From contig CALVCY010000064.1 of the NCBI GenBank assembly GCA_944326175.1, forward strand, positions 1 through 6,432: a stretch of DNA of 6,432 bases, read 5' to 3'. Shown piece after piece: positions 1-6,432 of this stretch (position 1 is the stretch's first letter; every line of letters begins with the position of its first letter). The notes below the pieces were generated by a model. It saw only the letters and a program-made list of their open reading frames with translations. It was not told the origin of the DNA and made no database searches. The translations under genes and the position numbers were made by a program. The DNA comes from an uncultured Erysipelotrichaceae bacterium. Lineage in GTDB: Bacteria; Bacillota_I; Bacilli_A; Erysipelotrichales; Erysipelotrichaceae.

Positions 1-35
1 CACTGAATAGGCAGCTGTGATACCATGGCGATATC

Positions 36-40
36 AGAGG
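36..40 (+). promoter_or_regulatory. Ribosome binding site of rmuC
   Basis: AGAGG lies 7 bases before the ATG at 48, a normal Shine-Dalgarno spacing. It supports 48 over the next in-frame ATG at 57, which would cut into the start of the membrane anchor. The site sits in the loop of a possible 5-bp hairpin (CGATA at 29-33, TATCG at 41-45), which is too short to be called regulatory. Confidence 0.6.
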
Positions 41-47
41 TATCGAT

Positions 48-1046
48 ATGGAATGGATGATTGGAAGTGGTTTGATCATAGTTATTGTGATATTGATCAT
101 TGGGATTGGGTATATCAAACATAACAATGATCAATTGATTGCACAGAACAGACAATTGATGGAACGGATTACACAGAATGTGAATGATCAATTCCTTGCC
201 GCGAATCAATCGCGGGGCAAGGAATTGGATCTCATTTATAAGATCCTTTCCAATGCGGATGAGAAGCAACAGCAACAGTATGTGGATCTGGTCAAGATTG
301 CGGCATCGTTGAAAACCAGTGAAACGACCATGCGTTCTTTATCCGATTCAGTGGGATCACTGAATCGGGTATTGAATGATAAAAAGATCAGAGGTATTTA
401 TGGTGAAACCATATTATCCAATGTTTATGAACAAGTGTTTGGTTCAAACCATAAATACTATGATCTTCAGGTTCAATTAAGCAATCATACCATTGTGGAT
501 TCTGTGGTGTATTTACCCGAACCATTGAAATTGGTCTGTGTGGACAGCAAGTTTCCGTTGGAAAATTATAATCGATTGATGAATTGTGGTTCCGACCAAG
601 AAAGAAGTGGGTATAACCGTCAGTTTGAATCGGATGTCTTAAAGCATGTTCAAACCATCGCATCCAAATATATCATTCCCGATGAGACTGCTGATTTTGC
701 AGTGATGTTCATCCCTGCACAGAGTGTGTATGACTATATCGTGGATCATTATGATCGAGTGATCGAATTAGCGAATCGATATCATGTGGTGCTGGCATCT
801 CCGGTGAATTTGTTGATGTTAGTTGAAACCATGGCAGTTCTGTATGGCAAGATCAGTCAGTTTGAACGGAGTAATGAGATTGTTGATCAGCTAGAAAGAA
901 TCAATGAAGAGTTTATTCGATTTACTGATCGATGGGCACATATACAAAGTGAGTGGAACAGGATGCAAACTGACATGAAAGCATTCAATATCACGATAGA
1001 AAAATTGAAATTAAAGTTTGAGCATATCATTGAAGCTGAAGAATAG
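48..1046 (+). CDS. rmuC: RmuC family DNA recombination protein, membrane-anchored
   Basis: This 332-residue protein has the RmuC layout. One hydrophobic N-terminal helix (about residues 7-23, rich in Ile and Val) is followed by a basic/polar stretch and a long, probably coiled-coil region (about 25-110). The conserved core has RGIYGE at 115-120, VDSKFPLENY at 165-174 and MFIPAQSVY at 220-228, then a helical C-terminus. RmuC proteins are predicted to be related to PD-(D/E)XK nucleases, and E. coli RmuC is known for limiting inversions at short inverted repeats; the biochemical activity is poorly defined. The length fits short Firmicute members of the family. GC is about 39% by hand count over 61-960, and GATC is unusually frequent. 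It lies 79 bases before hsdR on the same strand, but its composition differs and it is probably a resident chromosomal gene beside the restriction locus. Residue 225 is Gln where, from memory, many relatives have Glu. The family call is strong; the exact role is inferred. Confidence 0.9.
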   Translation: MEWMIGSGLIIVIVILIIGIGYIKHNNDQLIAQNRQLMERITQNVNDQFLAANQSRGKELDLIYKILSNADEKQQQQYVDLVKIAASLKTSETTMRSLSDSVGSLNRVLNDKKIRGIYGETILSNVYEQVFGSNHKYYDLQVQLSNHTIVDSVVYLPEPLKLVCVDSKFPLENYNRLMNCGSDQERSGYNRQFESDVLKHVQTIASKYIIPDETADFAVMFIPAQSVYDYIVDHYDRVIELANRYHVVLASPVNLLMLVETMAVLYGKISQFERSNEIVDQLERINEEFIRFTDRWAHIQSEWNRMQTDMKAFNITIEKLKLKFEHIIEAEE

Positions 1047-1061
1047 AGGGTTAGGTTGATT

Positions 1062-1091
1062 TTGAATTCTTAATAATCAATTTGTTAAAAT
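1062..1091 (+). promoter_or_regulatory. Possible sigma-A type promoter for the hsd operon
   Basis: TTGAAT (1062-1067) and TAAAAT (1086-1091) are separated by 18 bases. They match the -35 consensus at 4 of 6 positions and the -10 consensus at 5 of 6. The pair lies in the AT-rich gap between rmuC and hsdR, where an hsd promoter would be expected, and would leave a leader of roughly 25-30 bases. AT-rich DNA gives such matches easily, and no extended -10 TG was seen. It is also possible that hsdR is read through from rmuC, because I see no convincing terminator between them. Confidence 0.35.
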
Positions 1092-1112
1092 AAATTATAT
1101 TTAGCTTAAATT

Positions 1113-1122
1113 GGGGTTGGGG
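1113..1122 (+). promoter_or_regulatory. G-rich, atypical ribosome binding region of hsdR
   Basis: Two GGGG runs (1113-1116 and 1119-1122) precede the ATG at 1126 in place of a normal GGAGG. Pairing with the 16S tail would need a G-U wobble, and the spacings to the ATG are 9 and 3 bases. Initiation here is probably weaker than at hsdM or hsdS, both of which have GGAGG. The region still favours ATG 1126 over the in-frame TTG at 1111, which has no purine-rich site upstream. Confidence 0.4.
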
Positions 1123-1125
1123 TTT

Positions 1126-3888
1126 ATGGGTTATCAAAGTGAAGCAGAATTAGAAAATCAATTTATTCAGCAACTAATTCGTCAGAATTATGAAATGATC
1201 GAGTTATCTGATTATGATGCAGTACTTGATAATTTTAGGATTAAATTTCAACAGTTTAACAATAGTTGTATAAATGATAGATATCTATCTGACAAAGAAT
1301 GGGAACGTGTGCTAAATTTTGTTCAGGGCAAATCGGTTTTTCAAAGTGCAAAAATTCTAAGAGATAAATTCGTTTTAGAACGTGATGACGGCACGAAAAT
1401 TTACCTTTCATTTTTTAGTGAAGATTTTAATAAAAACATTTTTCAAGTTACACATCAAACAACAGTAACAGGAAAATATACAAATCGGTATGATGTGACT
1501 TTGTTCATAAATGGTTTACCGCTCATACAAATCGAATTGAAGCGACGTGGGAAAGATATTCGAGAGGCCATAAATCAAGTAATGCGATATAAAAAGCATT
1601 CGTATAATGGTTTATATCATTTTATTCAGTTTTTTGTTGTTTCTAATGGTTTGGATACAAAGTATTTCGCTAATTCAGATAAGGATTTGCTTTATAGTCT
1701 TGCTTTCTTTTGGACAGATCCAAATAACGTTCGGATTACAAATCTTAAAGAATTTACTATGACATTTCTGGCTAAAGACCACGTAATACGTATGTTAGAC
1801 AGATATACTATTCTGAACGAAACCGATAAGGCTTTAATGGTAATGCGACCGTATCAGGTTTACGCGGTGGAAGCTTTGGTTCATCAAGCGTTATTTACTA
1901 ATAAAAATGCTTATATTTGGCATACTACTGGCGCTGGTAAAACATTAACTTCCTTTAAAACTGCGCAAATTCTGTCGAGAAATAGCTCGATTAAAAAAGT
2001 GATTTTCTTAGTTGATCGAAAGGATTTGGATTCACAGACCACTGAGGAATTCAATAAATTTGAAGCAGGATCGGTTGATGCGACTGACCGGACCGATGTG
2101 TTGGTTCGTCAGATGCGTGATAAGAACAAGCGGCTTATTGTTACAACGATGCAGAAGATGGCAAACGCTGTCAATCGCGTTCAGTATGCGTCGATTATGG
2201 ATCAATATGCAGAACAAAAAGTTATTTTTATCATTGATGAATGTCACAGGTCTCAATTTGGCGATATGCATCGTGATATTGTACGTCATTTTAAAAAAGC
2301 ACAGTTTTTCGGTTTTACAGGAACGCCCAGATTTAAAGAGAATGGGAAAATAGAAGGCAAGATACTTCAGACTACTGAACAGCTATTTGGAGAATGTTTG
2401 CACACTTATTTGATAAAAGATGCTATTTTTGACAATAATGTTCTCGGATTTCATGTTGAGTACATAAATACAATTAAGGGTGATTTTGATGTTACCGATA
2501 ATACTATGGTTCAAGGCATAGATGTCAATGAGCTTTATATGGCAGACGAGCGAATGACGTTGATAGCAAATCACATCATTGCAAATCATAAATCCAAAAC
2601 ACGTAACAAACAATATACTGCGTTGTTCGCGGTTTCTAGCATTTCTGCTTTGGTTAAATACTATAAAATATTCAAGAGTATAAACCATGATTTGAATATC
2701 AGCGCGATTTTTTCTTATGGGCAAAATGAAGATGCTGAAGGAAAGGATCTGCATAGCCGGGATGAATTAGAAAACATTATTAGTGATTACAACACGATGT
2801 ATAGTACTAATTTCTCTACTGAGACCTTTAGTGCATTCCATAAAGATATTTCTGACCGTGTTAAGGGAAAGAAAACAAAGGCGTTAGACATACTTATTGT
2901 TGTAAACATGTTTTTAACAGGCTTTGATAGTAAGCCATTGTCAGTCCTGTATGTAGATAAAGATCTTAAATATCATGATCTTCTACAAGCTTACTCGAGA
3001 ACGAATCGTGTTGAGAAAGAAACAAAACCATTTGGAATTATCATTTGTTATCGAAATTTAAAGAAACAAACAGACGATGCATTGACACTATTTTCTAGAT
3101 CAAATACCACTGAAGGAATACTGGTCCCGGATTATGGCTATTACGTTGAAAAGTTCAACGAGTATGCCTATAAATTAAGAGAAGTAGCACCATTACCGGA
3201 ATCAGTGGATACAATGCAAGATGAAAACGAGCAACGTAAGTTTGTTGTTATTTTTCGAGAACTAACTAAATATTTACAATCCTTAAGAACCTTTATTGAA
3301 TTTAGCTTTGATAAAGATGCTTTGGATATGTCGGAGCAGGAATACGAAGACTATAAAGGCAAATATATGTTGCTATACCATCGAAGAGAAAAAGAGTTAA
3401 CCTCTGTTCTTGATGATGTAGATTTTTGCATTGAATTGATGGAAAGCGATCGTATTAATGTTGCTTATATTATGAATTTGATTCGTAATATTCATTTCGA
3501 GCAATCAGATCGAAAATCAAAGGATATTGAGCATATTAAGATTGAATTACAGCGTACAGACAATCCACAACTTTTACGTAAGGTAGATATTTTAATGAAT
3601 TTCTTGGATCAAGTGGTATCTGGTTTAAGTAATGGAGATGAAGTGGATGCGGCATATAATGATTTCGAAAATCAAATCAAACAAAAAGAAATAAAAGACT
3701 TCGCCGAAAAAGAGAACATTGATCCACGAATGTTGACAGATGTAATTTCTGAATACGAATTCTCTGGAACACTTGATGCAGGAAATATAAGGGATCGTAT
3801 TAACGAACCGATGGGTTTACTCAAAAAGAGATCGTTAGTATCCCGAATTGTGGATTTTATCTTGGCACATGTATCTCGGTTTGAATAA
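1126..3888 (+). CDS. hsdR: Type I restriction enzyme R subunit (translocase/endonuclease)
   Basis: HsdR is the ATP-driven motor and nuclease of a type I restriction complex; with HsdM and HsdS it reels in unmodified DNA and cuts it at a distance. Numbering from ATG 1126 gives 920 residues, slightly short of the usual 1000 or so. The N-terminal PD-(D/E)XK nuclease shows D123, E137-L-K139 and the QxxRY motif Q151-Y155. Helicase motifs follow in order: Walker A TTGAGKT at 267-273, DECH at 371-374, FTGTP at 397-401, a motif V-like segment ending TGFD at about 598-601, and QAYSRTNR at 621-628. The C-terminal third is mostly helical and probably binds the methyltransferase core. The Walker A context (WHTTGAGKTLTSF) resembles the EcoR124I-like HsdR group. 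No key residue is missing and the frame is unbroken. Early hsdR is only about 32% GC (hand count, 1141-2040), the lowest in the window. An in-frame TTG at 1111 would add five residues but lacks a binding site, and the protein beginning MGYQSEAELE matches the family's usual N-terminus. The stop codon is 14 bases before hsdM. Confidence 0.95.
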   Translation: MGYQSEAELENQFIQQLIRQNYEMIELSDYDAVLDNFRIKFQQFNNSCINDRYLSDKEWERVLNFVQGKSVFQSAKILRDKFVLERDDGTKIYLSFFSEDFNKNIFQVTHQTTVTGKYTNRYDVTLFINGLPLIQIELKRRGKDIREAINQVMRYKKHSYNGLYHFIQFFVVSNGLDTKYFANSDKDLLYSLAFFWTDPNNVRITNLKEFTMTFLAKDHVIRMLDRYTILNETDKALMVMRPYQVYAVEALVHQALFTNKNAYIWHTTGAGKTLTSFKTAQILSRNSSIKKVIFLVDRKDLDSQTTEEFNKFEAGSVDATDRTDVLVRQMRDKNKRLIVTTMQKMANAVNRVQYASIMDQYAEQKVIFIIDECHRSQFGDMHRDIVRHFKKAQFFGFTGTPRFKENGKIEGKILQTTEQLFGECLHTYLIKDAIFDNNVLGFHVEYINTIKGDFDVTDNTMVQGIDVNELYMADERMTLIANHIIANHKSKTRNKQYTALFAVSSISALVKYYKIFKSINHDLNISAIFSYGQNEDAEGKDLHSRDELENIISDYNTMYSTNFSTETFSAFHKDISDRVKGKKTKALDILIVVNMFLTGFDSKPLSVLYVDKDLKYHDLLQAYSRTNRVEKETKPFGIIICYRNLKKQTDDALTLFSRSNTTEGILVPDYGYYVEKFNEYAYKLREVAPLPESVDTMQDENEQRKFVVIFRELTKYLQSLRTFIEFSFDKDALDMSEQEYEDYKGKYMLLYHRREKELTSVLDDVDFCIELMESDRINVAYIMNLIRNIHFEQSDRKSKDIEHIKIELQRTDNPQLLRKVDILMNFLDQVVSGLSNGDEVDAAYNDFENQIKQKEIKDFAEKENIDPRMLTDVISEYEFSGTLDAGNIRDRINEPMGLLKKRSLVSRIVDFILAHVSRFE

Positions 3889-3890
3889 TG

Positions 3891-3898
3891 AGGGAGGA
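3891..3898 (+). promoter_or_regulatory. Ribosome binding site deciding the hsdM start
   Basis: AGGGAGGA contains GGAGG 5 bases before the ATG at 3903. An earlier in-frame ATG at 3888 overlaps the hsdR stop (TAATG) but lies upstream of this site and has no such site of its own. The true start is therefore most likely 3903, with termination of hsdR delivering ribosomes almost directly onto it. Confidence 0.75.
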
Positions 3899-3902
3899 AA
3901 TC

Positions 3903-5483
3903 ATGGAAAAAAATTCTATACAGATGCATCAAAAGGAATTATGTAATCGGCTTTGGGCAATGGCAAACGCTTTGCGCGGAAACATGGAAGCGTACGAATT
4001 TAAGAATTATATACTTGGGATGATTTTCTATTATTATCTTTCCAGTAAAACCGAAAAGTATATGTCACATTTGCTGAAGGATGATGGCATATCATATTCG
4101 GAGGCATGGGCAAACGAAGAATATCGTGATGCTGTAATAGATGAAGCTATTCGAGACTTGGGGTTTGTTATTGAACCGCAGTATTTGTTCAAACGTTTAG
4201 TCGAAATGGTTGAGAACAGATCTTTTGACATCGAGTATTTGCAAAGAGCAATCAATTCTTTAATGGAGTCAACATTGGGGAATGATTCTCAGGAGGATTT
4301 TGATGGGCTGTTCTCTGATATGCAATTGGATTCGACTAAACTTGGTCATACAGTAAAAGATCGTAGTGCTGTAATGGCCAAAATTATAAGTGCTTTAGAT
4401 GAAATCGATTTTGATTTGGATGACACAGAAATTGATGTGTTAGGAAATGCTTATGAGTATTTAATCGGTCAATTTGCTGCGACAGCAGGAAAAAAGGCTG
4501 GAGAATTCTATACACCGGCTGGGCCTGCTGAGCTTTTGTGTCGATTGGCTTGTCTGGGGTTAACTGATGTCAAAGACGCAGCTGACCCCACATGTGGGTC
4601 TGGTTCACTTTTGTTAAGGTTAAAGAAATATGCCAATGTTCGCAATTATTATGGTGAAGAATTGACGTCGACGACATATAACCTTGCTAGAATGAACATG
4701 ATTTTACGTGGTATTCCTTATCGGAACTTCAATATTTACAATGGTGATACTCTCGAAAATGATTGTTTTGATGGTTTGAAGTTTAGGGTACAAGTTGCTA
4801 ATCCACCTTATTCGGCTAAGTGGTCCGCAGATAATAAATTTATGGAAGACCCAAGGTTTAACGAATATGGAAAATTAGCGCCGAAATCAAAAGCTGATTT
4901 TGCGTTTGTACAACACATGGTTTACCACATGGATGAAGATGGTCGTGCTGTTGTTTTATTGCCTCATGGAGTCTTATTCAGAGGTGCAGCAGAAGAAACG
5001 ATTCGCAAATACCTTATTCAAAAATTAAATGTTTTGGATGCGGTTATTGGGTTACCATCGAATCTCTTTTTCGGAACCGGTATTCCGGTTTGCGTATTGG
5101 TTTTGAAAAAAGAAAGAAATGGTAATTCCGACAATATTTTATTCATTGATGCCTCAAAAGATTTCGAAGCTGGTAAGAATCAGAATGTTCTAAGAACCTC
5201 GGATATTGATCGGATTGTAGAAACATACACGAAAAGAGCAGATGTCGATAAATATGCTCATGTTGCATCAATGGAAGAAATAGAAAGCAATGGGTTCAAC
5301 TTAAATATTCCTCGATATGTTGACACTTTTGAACCGGAAGAAGAAATTGATTTAAATGAAGTGGCGGGTGAAATAAGAAAATTGCAACGTGAAATAAGGG
5401 AAATCGACAAAGAATTAAAACCATATTTTGATGAACTGGGATTAGATTTTCCTTTTGAATTTGAGGAGGAAAATCATGAGTAA
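3903..5483 (+). CDS. hsdM: Type I restriction-modification methyltransferase subunit
   Basis: HsdM transfers a methyl group from S-adenosylmethionine to N6 of adenine in the target chosen by HsdS, protecting host DNA, and is also part of the restriction complex. From ATG 3903 the protein has 526 residues, normal for the family. The N-terminal helical domain (HsdM_N type, about 1-150) is followed by GEFYTP at 200-205, the SAM-binding motif I DPTCGSGSLL at 228-237, and the catalytic motif IV NPPY at 300-303, the form typical of N6-adenine enzymes. Further on are the VLPHGVLFRG segment and a FGTGIPVCVLVLKK segment usual for HsdM. The C-terminus (about 465-505) is charged and probably coiled coil, the region that packs against HsdS in known complexes. 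Starting at 3888 would add five residues (MREEI) encoded by the ribosome binding site itself, so I reject that start. GC is about 38% (hand count, 4021-4920). The last 8 bases overlap hsdS, so translation is probably coupled. Confidence 0.96.
   Translation: MEKNSIQMHQKELCNRLWAMANALRGNMEAYEFKNYILGMIFYYYLSSKTEKYMSHLLKDDGISYSEAWANEEYRDAVIDEAIRDLGFVIEPQYLFKRLVEMVENRSFDIEYLQRAINSLMESTLGNDSQEDFDGLFSDMQLDSTKLGHTVKDRSAVMAKIISALDEIDFDLDDTEIDVLGNAYEYLIGQFAATAGKKAGEFYTPAGPAELLCRLACLGLTDVKDAADPTCGSGSLLLRLKKYANVRNYYGEELTSTTYNLARMNMILRGIPYRNFNIYNGDTLENDCFDGLKFRVQVANPPYSAKWSADNKFMEDPRFNEYGKLAPKSKADFAFVQHMVYHMDEDGRAVVLLPHGVLFRGAAEETIRKYLIQKLNVLDAVIGLPSNLFFGTGIPVCVLVLKKERNGNSDNILFIDASKDFEAGKNQNVLRTSDIDRIVETYTKRADVDKYAHVASMEEIESNGFNLNIPRYVDTFEPEEEIDLNEVAGEIRKLQREIREIDKELKPYFDELGLDFPFEFEEENHE
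5463..5470 (+). promoter_or_regulatory. Ribosome binding site of hsdS
   Basis: GAGGAGGA lies inside the end of hsdM, with GGAGG (5465-5469) 6 bases before the ATG at 5476. The stretch GGAGGAAAATCATG is the same as the hsdM initiation region apart from one extra A, so the two modification subunits have near-identical start signals. Confidence 0.75.
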
Positions 5484-6432
5484 TGTATCCTCAAGTAACG
5501 GTCTCGAAAAGCGCCCGAAGCTGCGCTTCCCGGGCTTTGACGAGCCGTGGGAAGCAGTTACGCTTAGTAGCATTCTTCATGAAAGAAACGAATATGCTGA
5601 AAAGGACGGATCGTATGAACACGCAACTCTCTCGAAAGAAGGCATCTACGCCAAAACTGCACGGTATGACAGAGACTTCTTGGTGTCAACCGAAAACAAG
5701 AAGTACAAAGTAACGCACTATAATGACTTATGCTACAACCCTGCCAATCTCAAATTTGGCGTAATATGCCTCAACAAATATGGTGATGCTATATTTTCTC
5801 CTATATATGTAACTTTTGAGGTTGATGAGAAAGTCGATGTTGATTTTATCGGAGCTAATGTGACTCGTTGGGATTTCATAAACCATGCTCTGCGATTCCA
5901 GCAAGGAACTGTTTACGAACGGATGGCAGTCTCGCCAGAGGATTTTCTTTCGATTCAATGCTATCTGCCTTCAAAAAATGAACAAGTGCATATCGCATCC
6001 CTGATGCGAGTTTTAGATAATCGGATAGAAAAGCAGCAAAGTTATGTGGACGCTCTCAAGAAGTATAAAAGAGGTGCTGTAAGCCATCTCCTTTTGCCCA
6101 AATCGTGTCCCCTGAAAAACGCGAGATGGACTACTGCTAAGATGGGGGAACTCGGCAATTTTGTAAAAGGTGCGCCTTTGTCCAAAGCTGATATATCCGA
6201 GGATGGTACACCCTTTATCCTTTATGGAGAACTTTATACCACCTACAACGAGGTTATAACCGGTGTCAAACGGCGGACGCAAGCACAAGTAGATGAGCTG
6301 TTTCTTAGCCGTGTAGGTGATGTCGTGATCCCGACTTCCGGTGAAACGCCAGAAGAAATATCAACTGCTTCCTGCGTTATGCTTCCCGATGTCATTCTTG
6401 CCGGAGACCTCAATATTTTCCGTGGCGATAAG
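5476..6432 (+). CDS. hsdS: Type I restriction-modification specificity subunit, 3' end outside the window
   Basis: HsdS sets the DNA target of the complex through two target recognition domains (TRDs) spaced by conserved helices. The frame from ATG 5476 is open for 319 codons to the window edge with no stop, so the gene is partial; full HsdS proteins are usually about 380-450 residues. The N-terminus (about 10-27) carries the common HsdS block with PKLRFPGF and EPW. TRD1 spans roughly 28-165, with a YNPANLKFG segment. The central conserved helix follows: EQVHIASLMRVLDNRIE at about 169-185, then a lysine-rich part ending GAVSHLL at 200-206. TRD2 starts near W218 and includes LSKADIS (235-241) and YGELYTTY (250-257), a pattern seen in Firmicute S subunits. 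The two TRDs do not look alike, so the target should be asymmetric and bipartite; its sequence cannot be predicted here. GC is about 44% (hand count, 5521-6420), higher than hsdR and hsdM, which suggests a different history. The gene overlaps hsdM by 8 bases. Confidence 0.93.
   Translation, partial: MSNVSSSNGLEKRPKLRFPGFDEPWEAVTLSSILHERNEYAEKDGSYEHATLSKEGIYAKTARYDRDFLVSTENKKYKVTHYNDLCYNPANLKFGVICLNKYGDAIFSPIYVTFEVDEKVDVDFIGANVTRWDFINHALRFQQGTVYERMAVSPEDFLSIQCYLPSKNEQVHIASLMRVLDNRIEKQQSYVDALKKYKRGAVSHLLLPKSCPLKNARWTTAKMGELGNFVKGAPLSKADISEDGTPFILYGELYTTYNEVITGVKRRTQAQVDELFLSRVGDVVIPTSGETPEEISTASCVMLPDVILAGDLNIFRGDK

Noticed and set aside
1..20. Tail of an upstream gene ending at TGA 18-20 (frame 3, LNRQL)
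   Set aside because: Only five codons are visible. The other two + frames stop even earlier, so any upstream + strand gene must end by 20, but there is nothing to identify it.
1056..1080. Inverted repeat TTGATT / AATCAA after rmuC as a terminator
   Set aside because: It is a 6-bp stem of mostly A-T pairs with a 13-base loop, and no clear T-run follows. It is too weak to call.
3888..3902. In-frame ATG at 3888 as the hsdM start, overlapping the hsdR stop
   Set aside because: The strong GGAGG at 3893-3897 lies downstream of it and points to ATG 3903. The five added residues would be translated ribosome binding site.
5509..5535. Inverted repeat AAGCGC / GCGCTT with nearby GCCCG / CGGGC at the start of hsdS
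   Set aside because: The arms are short and code for the conserved PKLRFPG block. Without a second copy in the window it cannot be called a recombination site or a regulatory hairpin.
5483..5713. A 76-codon + strand reading frame beginning inside hsdS
   Set aside because: It is a shadow in another frame of hsdS. The hsdS frame from 5476 is open to the window edge, encodes recognisable HsdS blocks and has a proper ribosome binding site.
388..6288. Minus-strand reading frames of 73-123 codons across rmuC, hsdR, hsdM and hsdS
   Set aside because: All lie opposite well-supported genes, show no recognisable domains and are explained as antisense shadows.

Overview
The window holds an rmuC-family gene followed by a type I restriction-modification locus in the order hsdR-hsdM-hsdS. 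All genes lie on the + strand. The last gene runs off the right edge. Low GC (about 39% in rmuC), strong GGAGG-type ribosome binding sites and the style of the Hsd proteins suggest a low-GC Firmicute or a relative such as an Erysipelotrichia-like bacterium. This is inference, because no marker gene is present.

Layout: positions 1-47 are a short leader with a ribosome binding site. Positions 48-1046 encode a membrane-anchored RmuC protein. An AT-rich gap of about 79 bases (1047-1125) holds a possible promoter and an unusual G-rich leader. Next come hsdR (1126-3888, SF2 helicase/translocase and nuclease subunit), hsdM (3903-5483, N6-adenine methyltransferase subunit) and hsdS (5476-6432+, specificity subunit). 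hsdM starts 14 bases after the hsdR stop, and hsdS overlaps the end of hsdM by 8 bases, so the three are almost certainly one operon. No gap without a gene exceeds 300 bases.

How it works: HsdS reads a bipartite DNA target through two target recognition domains. HsdM with HsdS methylates adenines in that target. Addition of HsdR makes a complex that translocates and cuts unmodified DNA. All the catalytic motifs I looked for are intact in HsdR and HsdM, and HsdS is open across its 319 visible codons, so the system looks functional as far as it can be seen.

This is a recognisable defence system and not a new one. The points worth a second look are stepwise changes in base composition (about 39% GC in rmuC, 32% in early hsdR, 38% in hsdM, 44% in hsdS), GATC enrichment confined to rmuC, the contrast between a weak hsdR start and strong hsdM/hsdS starts, and whether hsdS is part of a shuffling locus beyond the window edge.
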